From assembly GCA_009843565.1 (NCBI GenBank), contig VYDF01000067.1, positions 1 through 13,231 on the forward strand: DNA of 13,231 bases, written 5' to 3'. A model generated the notes under the pieces. That model had not been told where the DNA came from, ran no database searches, and saw nothing but the letters and a program-made list of their open reading frames with translations. Each line of letters starts with the position of its first letter. The first letter of the stretch is position 1. Positions 1 to 5,910 of this stretch are shown here, piece after piece. The stretch comes from Acidimicrobiia bacterium. Its GTDB lineage: Bacteria; Actinomycetota; Acidimicrobiia; Acidimicrobiales; Bin134. The translations under genes were made by a program, and so were the position numbers.

Positions 1-944
1 ATCGACACCACAGAACCCTCGGCCGGAGTGGCACCTAAGGTGTCGTCTCCTCGGTTGACCGCAATCTCCCATCGGCCCTCGCACACCAACACCACCTGGT
101 TGCGCTGGTGACGGTGGATTCCCGTATCAGCACCGGGGCCAACGCGAAGCCATTCAACCGAGAACCCGTGGGGCGTGGCAATGGGGGCCCGGTGGTGACG
201 GTCCTCGGTCAGGCCGTAGCCGATCACCGGCGCCAAAGCGGCACCATGCTCTGCAATCACGCTGGAAAGCAACGCCTTGTTTGACCACCGAAGTCCGTCC
301 ATCGCCACTGTTCGGGCCGCGAGCTCCTCATCGCTATAGGTGTCCACTGCGGTCAACAGCTCGGCATCCAGCGGCCGTACGACGTCGTTTGGGAGATCCC
401 CGTTCGTGGAATCCAGCAGCGAATAGTCGGATCTCAGATACAGACCGGTCTTGGCCGCCGCCCGAAGCACGTCAGGTGCCCAAATGATTCCGCCCGTGTC
501 GTCTCCGCCGAGCACGGTGAACAGCCAGCCATTATCAGCTCCAATGTTCTCGAATCCACGGAATACCCAGGTTGGGGCCGAGAAAACGGTTCCTGGTCCG
601 ATCTCCAATTGCTGCTCAGTGTGCTCGCCGATGTTTACCCGCCAGTGTCCGCGAGTGCAGATGAGCACCTCAGCGGTGAAATGGAGGTGCTGGTTGTTGA
701 TGACGCCATGGTCCATGCTCGCGGCGCCGATTTGGAATCCATGGGGCTCGGTGAGGTTGACCGTTTGGGCGTCGTTCTGCGACACGCCGGGGCCGATGAA
801 CGAGTAGCTGGCTTTGCCCGCTGACCGGGGAAGCCGCACATCCACGAAGGCCTCGGTGTCGGGAACAAAGTCAGCTGGTTGAATTACCCGACGGGCAAAT
901 TCTGCGGGGTCGATGACCAAGTCACCACTGGAAGAAGTGCTCAT
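1..944 (-). CDS. Two-domain cupin (bicupin) protein, C-terminus cut by window edge
   Basis: Function unknown; the fold suggests a metal-dependent cytoplasmic enzyme or small-molecule binder. The ATG at 944 opens a stop-free frame of 314 residues running off the left edge. Cupin domain 1 (about residues 60-145) fits cupin motif 1 exactly: G80, H86, H88, E92, G99. Its motif 2 (G118, P124, N133) has Arg129 where the usual metal-binding His sits. Cupin domain 2 begins near residue 258 with G271, H277, H279 and Gln283 in place of the usual Glu; the rest lies outside the window. The start overlaps the stop of the upstream LacI gene by ATGA, so the two are very probably co-transcribed and translationally coupled. 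Sugar isomerases and dioxygenases both occur in the superfamily, so the reaction cannot be assigned. Sure of the fold, not of the function. Confidence 0.85.
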   Translation of the reverse strand, partial: MSTSSSGDLVIDPAEFARRVIQPADFVPDTEAFVDVRLPRSAGKASYSFIGPGVSQNDAQTVNLTEPHGFQIGAASMDHGVINNQHLHFTAEVLICTRGHWRVNIGEHTEQQLEIGPGTVFSAPTWVFRGFENIGADNGWLFTVLGGDDTGGIIWAPDVLRAAAKTGLYLRSDYSLLDSTNGDLPNDVVRPLDAELLTAVDTYSDEELAARTVAMDGLRWSNKALLSSVIAEHGAALAPVIGYGLTEDRHHRAPIATPHGFSVEWLRVGPGADTGIHRHQRNQVVLVCEGRWEIAVNRGDDTLGATPAEGSVVS

Positions 945-1993
945 GCGCCCTTCCTCGTGGTCTTCCCGTATCGGATGGTCCCGGGAACGACGATCGAGAC
1001 TGGTCTGTCGGCGGATGTATCTGCCGGCCCGAGCAGGACGTCCATTGCCTGGGCCACGAGCACGTCTGTGGCCTGAACGAGAGTGGTGAGGTCGTACCCG
1101 GCCCAACTTGCCTGCGGGAGGCCGTCGAATCCGGTGAGAAGCAAGTCACCGGGAACAAGAACCCCCGCATTCTCGAGGCCGTCGAGCACACCGAAGGCCA
1201 CCTCGTCGCTGCCGACCATCACCGCTTCGGGCAAGTTGTCCCGTTGGGCCAGCTGGCCGGCGGCCTTGTAGCCGGCATCGTAGGTATAGGCACCGGCCTC
1301 GATGTAGGGACACGCGATGCCGTGCTCAGCTAGCTCCTGCACAGCGCCTCGATATCTGATCTGATCCGTCGACACCGACGACACCCCACCGATGTACGCC
1401 GCGGCTTTGACTCCGATGTCAACCAAATGCCGGGCCAACTCGGCCATGCCTTCTTCGTTGTCGACCGAGACCGATGGAACCAAGCCCTCAGCAGCAGGCT
1501 GGTTGAAGGCCACCGTAGGCAAAGCCGAAGACTGCATCCTGCCCAGGTGGGACTGACCGATGGTCGCCGAGGCCAGGATGACTCCGTCGAGGCGGTACTG
1601 CGCTACCGACGAGAGAGCGCCATCTACATCATCTGACTTCGCGAAGCTGAACAGCAGCAGCTGATACGACCGTTGGGCCAGCTGGCGCGAGAACTCGGCC
1701 AGAACGTTTTGCCAGTACTCGCCGTAGGCCGGAACGACGGCGCCCACGATGTTGGTCCGCTGCGACTTGAGACTCCGGGCTATGGCATTCGGTACGTAGC
1801 CCAGGCGATCAGCGGCAGATCGCACCTTTTCCCTGGTTGCGGGCGAAACTTTGTTGGGAGACGAGAACACCCGGGCCACGGTGGCCTGGGAAACGCCGCT
1901 CTCCGCAGCCACATCGACCGACGTCGCGCGACGATTGGCTTGATTCTGGCTCCGTCCCTCAGCAGAGGATGCCCCCTCCGGCTTGGCCCCCAC
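941..1993 (-). CDS. LacI-family transcriptional repressor
   Basis: A 350-residue DNA-binding regulator of normal LacI/GalR length. The helix-turn-helix is at about residues 24-50 (TSVDVAAESGVSQATVARVF), slightly divergent from the usual first-helix sequence. The hinge region follows at about 66-80 (GYVPNAIARSLKSQ), then a periplasmic-binding-protein-like sensor domain to the end. The start is GTG at 1993; no other ATG, GTG or TTG occurs in frame before the helix-turn-helix, and an in-frame stop lies 12 codons upstream. The -10 box ends 8 nt before this GTG, so the mRNA is probably leaderless. A palindromic operator fills the spacer of its own promoter, which predicts autorepression. An almost identical operator lies between the SnoaL-like and SMP-30 genes. 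The effector is not known; family precedent and neighbours suggest a sugar or sugar derivative. Confidence 0.95.
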   Translation of the reverse strand: MGAKPEGASSAEGRSQNQANRRATSVDVAAESGVSQATVARVFSSPNKVSPATREKVRSAADRLGYVPNAIARSLKSQRTNIVGAVVPAYGEYWQNVLAEFSRQLAQRSYQLLLFSFAKSDDVDGALSSVAQYRLDGVILASATIGQSHLGRMQSSALPTVAFNQPAAEGLVPSVSVDNEEGMAELARHLVDIGVKAAAYIGGVSSVSTDQIRYRGAVQELAEHGIACPYIEAGAYTYDAGYKAAGQLAQRDNLPEAVMVGSDEVAFGVLDGLENAGVLVPGDLLLTGFDGLPQASWAGYDLTTLVQATDVLVAQAMDVLLGPADTSADRPVSIVVPGTIRYGKTTRKGA

Positions 1994-2001
1994 AAACCGA
2001 G

Positions 2002-2030
2002 ACCTTATGAATACGTAGTCATTATGTCAA
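2002..2030 (-). promoter_or_regulatory. Promoter of the LacI-cupin transcript
   Basis: On the minus strand a perfect -35 TTGACA (2030 to 2025) is followed by a 17-base spacer and TAAGGT (2007 to 2002), which fits the actinobacterial TANNNT -10. The GTG start of the repressor at 1993 lies 8 nt beyond the -10, about where transcription should begin, so no Shine-Dalgarno is expected or seen. The whole 29-base element matches the promoter in the divergent gap at 22 of 29 positions. The start site itself is inferred. Confidence 0.75.
2005..2024. promoter_or_regulatory. LacI-type operator O1 (autoregulatory)
   Basis: The 20-bp sequence TTATGAATACGTAGTCATTA is an inverted repeat centred on CG at 2014-2015, with 8 of 10 base pairs matching. 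Pairing resumes outward at 2001-2003 with 2026-2028. A central CpG dyad is typical of LacI/GalR operators. It fills the -35/-10 spacer of the repressor's own promoter, so binding should exclude RNA polymerase. The 12-mer TTATGAATACGT recurs exactly at 3060-3071 in the second operator. No protein-binding data; assignment to this regulator is inference from shape, repetition and position. Confidence 0.75.
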
Positions 2031-2054
2031 ACCGCCAGTTCTTGTACTGGGGGC

Positions 2055-3023
2055 TCATCCGGTGTGCAAGAGAATCTGCTTCCAGACCGCAGTCTCGTCG
2101 TAGAGCACGTACTCCCGTCGCAGCCCCCACGGACCGAACTCGGCATGGCTCAACCCCATGACATGAACCTGGGCTCCGGTCGGCGCCCCGAACGCCCCCC
2201 ACCCATCGTGAGCACCGTCGAGCGACCAACGCAACGCAGCCCGCGGGGCCGCGCCATGGTCACTGCGCCCAATCCTGTGGTGGATGCGGAAGGTGGCGTC
2301 AGGAAAGGAGCTGCGGAGCCCAAGCCAGAATGCATCGGCATCACCCCAGCCGTGGCCCGACTCCCCACCGGGCAGTTCGAGGTGGACAGCTCGATCGAAA
2401 ACTTCGGGCACCACGGCCAGGCGTCCCTGCATGATCTGCTCAAGTGCTTCGGCGTATTCGACTCCGGCCTCGTGGTCGTTGCCAGTTCCCCGGTAGATGG
2501 CAACAGCGTCAGCGGCGGGAGCAAAGGGGCGGTTTGCCCTTTCAAATCCTCCCTCTCCGTCGATTCGGTCGGCGGCAAACCGCATTGGATCGATGCCAAG
2601 CTGGCGGACGATCGCTCCTTGGTCCCGAACGAGCCACTCGTCGTACACCTGGTTCTCTCGGCAGGCGCAGTCGGCAATGATCCTGTATCGCAAGCGCGCG
2701 CCGCTGGCAGGCCCATAGACTCCGTCGCCGAGATGGGTTGCCGTAGAGAAGATGCGGTGCGATGACAAGAAGCCGCTGTCTTCGTCTCCGCTCCAGATGA
2801 CGTCCTCGCCGAGAAGTTGGCGATCGGGAAACTCAGCGAGGGTGGCCAGTGTGGCGTTGACGACTTCATCGCTCCCGATGACCACTCCGTCTGGCGAACG
2901 GACAATTACCTTGGGCGCGTAATAGCGGTGGAGGGCGTCTACACCGCGCTCCTCCCAGATCTCTCTGGTGATTCCAAGGATGTAGTCGGGCAAATCGCTG
3001 AATTTCGGATCGAATCCCTTCAC
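2055..3023 (-). CDS. Tandem SnoaL-like / NTF2-superfamily protein
   Basis: A 322-residue protein that appears to hold two SnoaL-like (NTF2-fold) domains. Domain 1 is about residues 10-155 (helical start around YILGITREIWEERG, then YYAPKVIVRSPDG and an end near QLGIDPMRFA). Domain 2 is about 180-322 (FDRAVHLELPGG, SFPDATFRIHHRIG, ending YDETAVWKQIL). SnoaL-like single domains are about 130-150 residues and include ester cyclases, isomerases, dehydratases and hydrolases acting on small molecules; this one cannot be assigned a reaction. The start is GTG at 3023 with a GGAG site at 3032-3029, five bases upstream. No signal peptide is visible. It is transcribed towards the LacI gene (61-bp gap) and from an operator-controlled promoter, so it is probably part of the same catabolic regulon. 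The fold call is moderately sure. Confidence 0.8.
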   Translation of the reverse strand: MKGFDPKFSDLPDYILGITREIWEERGVDALHRYYAPKVIVRSPDGVVIGSDEVVNATLATLAEFPDRQLLGEDVIWSGDEDSGFLSSHRIFSTATHLGDGVYGPASGARLRYRIIADCACRENQVYDEWLVRDQGAIVRQLGIDPMRFAADRIDGEGGFERANRPFAPAADAVAIYRGTGNDHEAGVEYAEALEQIMQGRLAVVPEVFDRAVHLELPGGESGHGWGDADAFWLGLRSSFPDATFRIHHRIGRSDHGAAPRAALRWSLDGAHDGWGAFGAPTGAQVHVMGLSHAEFGPWGLRREYVLYDETAVWKQILLHTG

Positions 3024-3036
3024 TGCTGCTCCGGCC

Positions 3037-3066
3037 TTGCTGGTATGCGTGGTGGGAGGTTATGAA
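3037..3066 (+). promoter_or_regulatory. Possible promoter of the SMP-30 gene
   Basis: On the plus strand TTGCTG (3037-3042) and TATGAA (3061-3066) are 18 bases apart and would give a start near 3073, ahead of the ATG at 3100. Both boxes match consensus only partly. The candidate -10 lies inside operator O2, so the same repressor could shut off both directions. Weak on its own, supported by position. Confidence 0.4.
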
Positions 3067-3085
3067 TACGTTTTCAAGCTGTCAA
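3057..3085 (-). promoter_or_regulatory. Promoter of the SnoaL-like gene
   Basis: On the minus strand TTGACA (3085 to 3080), a 17-base spacer and TAACCT (3062 to 3057, TANNNT type) form a promoter with the same spacing as the one in front of the LacI gene, and 22 of 29 bases identical to it. Transcription would start near 3050, leaving a leader of about 27 nt that carries the GGAG site used by the GTG at 3023. Unlike the LacI promoter it therefore makes a leadered mRNA. Confidence 0.7.
3060..3079. promoter_or_regulatory. LacI-type operator O2 in the divergent gap
   Basis: The core TGAATACGTTTTCA (3063-3076) is an inverted repeat centred on CG at 3069-3070 with 6 of 7 base pairs matching, close to the TGAAWACGTWTTCA pattern. 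Its left side, TTATGAATACGT (3060-3071), is identical to that of O1. It fills the spacer of the minus-strand promoter and covers the candidate -10 of the plus-strand promoter, so one bound dimer could repress the SnoaL-like and SMP-30 genes together. Regulator assignment is inferred. Confidence 0.75.
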
Positions 3086-3089
3086 TGCC

Positions 3090-3094
3090 GGAGG
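3090..3094 (+). promoter_or_regulatory. Ribosome binding site fixing the SMP-30 start
   Basis: GGAGG ends five bases before the ATG at 3100. The frame is open upstream to 3037, but the earlier possible starts would read through the operator and lack a Shine-Dalgarno, so 3100 is preferred. ATG at 3106 is a close alternative. Confidence 0.75.
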
Positions 3095-3099
3095 ATCCC

Positions 3100-3996
3100 A
3101 TGGCCATGATCGAATCCGTCGGCCACGCTCCCGCCTCCCTGGGAGAGTGCCCGGTGTGGAGCGGGTACGAGCAGGCGCTGTACTGGGCCGATATCGACGG
3201 TCGCGCCATCCACCGGTTGGAGCCATCCACGGGCACGACCACGTCGAGAGTCCTTCCCGGACGTCCCGGGTCATTCGTTCTCACCACCGATCCAAACCGT
3301 TTGCTCGTGGCCAGCGAGCATGAGCTGGTTGTCCTCAACTGGGCAACCGGCGAGACCTCCAGCTGGCGTCAGCTTGAGGAGGCGGGCACGGGCAATCGGC
3401 TCAACGACGGCCGTTGCGACCCTGCTGGCCGGTATGTGGTGGGCTCGATGTATGCGGACACCAGCGCCGGAAGGTGGACCGGAGCCCTTTACCGAGTCGG
3501 GCACGTTGGCGACGCGACGACCCTGCGTTCGAAAATCGGCGTCACCAACGGATTGGCATTCGACGCCGAGCGCCAGCGCATGTATTTCGCCGACACTCCG
3601 ACAGATTGCGTTCTGGTATTCGACTACGACATCGAGTCCGGGGAAGCAAGCAATGAGCGGATCTTCCTCGACTACTCAGAACTCCCAGGAAAACCCGATG
3701 GGGCCTGCGTCGACGCCGACGGCTGCTACTGGTCGGCGTCGGTCTACGGGTGGGCGGTTATCCGAGTCACACCCCAGGGCGTGGTTGACCGGCGCATTGA
3801 ACTCCCCGTGCAGAAGCCGTCGATGCCGGCTTTCGGAGGCGCCGACTTGTCGACGCTCTTCGTCACCACAATCGGGGCCGGTGGCACCGTGCCCTCCGAA
3901 CCTGGCCGTCAGGGATTCCAGCCCGGCGAACTGCTTGCCATCGACGCCGGCACTCAAGGTCGACCCGAAGCCCTCTTCCCCTTGAGTGATCGGTAG
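3100..3996 (+). CDS. SMP-30/gluconolactonase (LRE)-family lactonase
   Basis: A 298-residue six-bladed beta-propeller hydrolase of the SMP-30/gluconolactonase family, the usual length. Family members hydrolyse sugar lactones to aldonic acids using a divalent metal. All four expected metal ligands can be placed: Glu16 (LGECPVW), Asn102 (RLNDGRCDPAG), Asn150 (GVTNGLAFD) and Asp200 (GKPDGACVDADG); Arg100 matches the substrate-binding Arg of the family. No signal peptide, so cytoplasmic. It is divergent from the SnoaL-like gene, shares operator O2 with it, and ends 19 bases from the convergent amidohydrolase stop. A lactonase under LacI-type control next to a cupin and a SnoaL-like protein suggests an oxidative, non-phosphorylating sugar pathway, though the dehydrogenase such a pathway needs is not in the window. 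The exact lactone is unknown. Confidence 0.92.
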   Translation: MAMIESVGHAPASLGECPVWSGYEQALYWADIDGRAIHRLEPSTGTTTSRVLPGRPGSFVLTTDPNRLLVASEHELVVLNWATGETSSWRQLEEAGTGNRLNDGRCDPAGRYVVGSMYADTSAGRWTGALYRVGHVGDATTLRSKIGVTNGLAFDAERQRMYFADTPTDCVLVFDYDIESGEASNERIFLDYSELPGKPDGACVDADGCYWSASVYGWAVIRVTPQGVVDRRIELPVQKPSMPAFGGADLSTLFVTTIGAGGTVPSEPGRQGFQPGELLAIDAGTQGRPEALFPLSDR

Positions 3997-4015
3997 CCCT
4001 GCTGGGCCAATCAGC

Positions 4016-5305
4016 TCAGTCAGGCCACTCGATGTTGTAGTCGTCGAACCAGAACCGGGCCTCGCGAATGGCGTTGGGATCGGTTCGCAGGCCGAGGTCT
4101 TGGTTGAGTTTCTCAGGTGTGGGGCCGATCTGCTCCGCAATTCCGGTCAACCCATCGATGTCCAGGTCGTAGCAGCGCACCGCGTTGAGTCCGAGAAGCA
4201 GACGAGTCTCCTCCACCGGGATCTCCTGGAAGTCGGTCTCCAGACGCTCAATGGTGTTGGGCCAGCTTCCCTCGGGATGGGGATAGTCGGTGCCCCACAT
4301 CAGCGCGTCAACACCATTCATGTAGCGGCGCCGCAGCTCCACCTTGCTCATGGTGGAGGCGCCGATGAACACATTGGTGCCGATGTACTCCGACGGCAAA
4401 CGCTGGATGAGCCCCTTGGTGCGCGAGCTCATCTTCTTCACCTTCCAGTTGCGCCCGCCGAACATGGCGTCGGCCTTGAACAGCAGATCGCCCAGCCACC
4501 ACGAGCCGCACTCCACCGGCGCGTAGCGCAGGTTGGGATGGCGGTCGAAGGCCCCGGAGAACAGGAGCTGCCACAGAGGGCGATGGGTCCAGAACGCCAC
4601 CTCGAGCATGTACTGGGCCATGTTCTCGTTGTACGACGGCGTGTCGGCCTCACCGGAGTGGGTGTGCACCACCAGTCCGGCCTCAGCACAGGCGGCCCAC
4701 ACCGAGTCGTAGCCCTCGTGGCCGTACGAAGGGTGCTCATGCCACATGGTGGGGATCATGATGCCCCTGATGCCGGGCTTGCCGGCCAGCGCCTCGATCT
4801 CCTTCACCGCCTCGTCGATACCGTGGGTGATCGGCACCAGGGCGACTCCGGCCCGGCGGGGCGGATTGGTGGCGCAGAACTCCTCAAGCCAGCGGTTGTG
4901 GGCCCGGGCTCCAGCCCAAGCGCGCCGCGAGTCGGTGATCTGTCCAGCTGATAGACCAGCTCCGAACGGCGGGGCCTCCATTCCGGTAACCGCGTCGCCG
5001 TCGGCGAAGATGATCTCCCCGGCGACGCCGTCGGCATCCAGGGTCTTGTCGCGGATCTCCGGGTCGTAGGCGCCCTTCAGTCCGATCTCGTTCTCGCGCT
5101 CCCACTGCTCGACGTATTCGCCGTTGAGCTCCTCGACCATGGCCCGGTGCTGGTGGCGGGTGACCAGCCACTCGTCGAACTCGGGGTGAAGCGAAGTCTC
5201 CAGGTATTCCCGATAGTCCTCGACAAAGAGCCCGGCGTGGGTATCGGAAGAAACGATGATGTATGGGGCGTTGCTCTGGTCAACACCGGCGACAGGGCTG
5301 GGCAT
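4016..5305 (-). CDS. Amidohydrolase-2 family metal-dependent hydrolase/decarboxylase
   Basis: A 429-residue TIM-barrel protein of the amidohydrolase-2 (ACMSD-like) family. The N-terminal metal motif is Asp21-Thr-His23 in IVSSDTHAG. A second motif, His214-Thr-His216 (LVVHTHSG), precedes a barrel-end Asp340 in MWGTDYPHPEG. Members are decarboxylases or hydrolases of aromatic and other cyclic acids; the substrate here is unknown. The chosen ATG at 5305 has AGAGGGAG 7 bases upstream; an in-frame ATG at 5398 would add 31 residues rich in Cys and Gln that do not look like the family, and would overlap the divergent control region. Divergent from the VOC gene with a 106-bp gap, convergent with the SMP-30 gene. 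Cytoplasmic; no signal peptide. Confidence 0.92.
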   Translation of the reverse strand: MPSPVAGVDQSNAPYIIVSSDTHAGLFVEDYREYLETSLHPEFDEWLVTRHQHRAMVEELNGEYVEQWERENEIGLKGAYDPEIRDKTLDADGVAGEIIFADGDAVTGMEAPPFGAGLSAGQITDSRRAWAGARAHNRWLEEFCATNPPRRAGVALVPITHGIDEAVKEIEALAGKPGIRGIMIPTMWHEHPSYGHEGYDSVWAACAEAGLVVHTHSGEADTPSYNENMAQYMLEVAFWTHRPLWQLLFSGAFDRHPNLRYAPVECGSWWLGDLLFKADAMFGGRNWKVKKMSSRTKGLIQRLPSEYIGTNVFIGASTMSKVELRRRYMNGVDALMWGTDYPHPEGSWPNTIERLETDFQEIPVEETRLLLGLNAVRCYDLDIDGLTGIAEQIGPTPEKLNQDLGLRTDPNAIREARFWFDDYNIEWPD

Positions 5306-5312
5306 TGGTCGG

Positions 5313-5320
5313 CTCCCTCT
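5313..5320 (-). promoter_or_regulatory. Ribosome binding site fixing the amidohydrolase start
   Basis: AGAGGGAG on the minus strand (5320 to 5313) lies 7 bases before the ATG at 5305. This favours it over the upstream in-frame ATG at 5398. Confidence 0.7.
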
Positions 5321-5333
5321 CGAATTTTGCTGG

Positions 5334-5365
5334 GTACAACAGCTAGAGCGCTGAACACACTGTAC
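5334..5365. promoter_or_regulatory. Weak dyad in the amidohydrolase/VOC divergent gap
   Basis: GTACA (5334-5338) and TGTAC (5361-5365) are perfect inverted arms whose centre, 5349.5, is also the centre of the palindrome AGCGCT (5347-5352). A direct repeat ACTGT-ACTGT lies at 5359-5368. It sits between two divergent starts, where a shared regulator site would be expected, but the intervening pairs mostly do not match and no clear -35/-10 pair was found. It does not resemble operators O1 and O2. Confidence 0.25.
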
Positions 5366-5411
5366 TGTCACACCGGCAGTAGCTCGCCAGTGGCGCATCC
5401 AAGGAGGACAA

Positions 5412-5831
5412 ATGACGCAGATTCTCGCTCAGTACTGCATCAACGTGGAGGACATGGACCGGGCCCTTGAGTTCTGGGTGGATGTGTGCGAGCTCGAACT
5501 CCAGCACCGACTCGAAATTCCCGGCGCGCTCGAGGCTGTGATCCAGTCGCCCCACGGCGGGTCGCGCCTCCAGCTGGCCCAGCACCTTGACAATGAGGGC
5601 CCCATCGACATGGGCACCGCCATGTGGAAGATCTACATCAACACTTCGGACTGCCACCGGCTCTACCAGCGTGCCATTGACGCCGGCTGTGAGTCGGTCA
5701 TGGAGCCCACCCACCTCGACCGCTGGCCCGTGATCATGGCTTATGTGAAGGATTTCGACGGCTACCTAATCGAGTTCGTCGAGCACAAGGAGGGCACTCG
5801 CCCCGGGATTCCCGATCCCAAGAAGGTTTGA
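5412..5831 (+). CDS. VOC-superfamily (glyoxalase/dioxygenase fold) protein
   Basis: A 139-residue protein of the vicinal oxygen chelate fold, which includes lyases, epimerases and extradiol dioxygenases. It shows the paired beta-alpha-beta modules: module 1 about residues 3-60 (ILAQYCINVEDMDRALEFW) and module 2 about 72-125 (WKIYINTSDCHRLYQRAIDAG, then KDFDGYLIEFVE). Glu121 in YLIEF matches the usual C-terminal metal ligand. The first-strand metal His expected near residue 7 is absent (Gln7-Tyr8), so metal binding may be altered. The start is well fixed by a perfect AAGGAGG at 5401-5407. It heads a plus-strand run with the TauE/SafE and GH3 genes and is divergent from the amidohydrolase. Reaction unknown. 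Confidence 0.88.
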   Translation: MTQILAQYCINVEDMDRALEFWVDVCELELQHRLEIPGALEAVIQSPHGGSRLQLAQHLDNEGPIDMGTAMWKIYINTSDCHRLYQRAIDAGCESVMEPTHLDRWPVIMAYVKDFDGYLIEFVEHKEGTRPGIPDPKKV

Positions 5832-5910
5832 CCATCAAACCCAATCCCGGATTTTCATCCTGACTGCCCTCGAGATAGTCGTCATCATCGGCTTCTCAGC
5901 CGCGGGGGCC
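5832..5910 (+). other. Likely unannotated N-terminus of the TauE/SafE exporter
   Basis: In frame with the exporter gene, this stretch has no stop and reads a hydrophobic segment (ILTALEIVVIIGFSAAGA from 5857) that continues straight into the SQGCLGIG loop. That is what the first membrane helix of the family looks like. No ATG, GTG or TTG occurs in this frame between the upstream stop at 5767-5769 and the GTG at 5911. CTG at 5860 would give a family-like start (M)TALEI, 28 nt after the VOC stop, but only a weak GGA precedes it. Confidence 0.55.

Noticed and set aside
1698..1711. CAGAACGTTTTG-like dyad inside the LacI coding region, resembling the operator core.
   Set aside because: Only the AACGTT centre and scattered flanking bases pair, it lacks TGAATACG, and it lies within coding sequence, so chance is more likely.
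2064..2765. A 233-codon plus-strand frame opposite the SnoaL-like gene.
   Set aside because: The minus-strand frame has fold features, a ribosome site and a promoter; the plus frame has none.
3997..4015. Possible terminator in the 19-bp gap between the convergent SMP-30 and amidohydrolase genes.
   Set aside because: GCTG and CAGC can pair, but the stem is short and there is no T-run.
3986..4951. A 321-codon plus-strand frame opposite the amidohydrolase.
   Set aside because: It is antisense to a clear family member and its product is low-complexity His/Leu/Gly-rich with no recognisable domain; typical of high-GC shadow frames.
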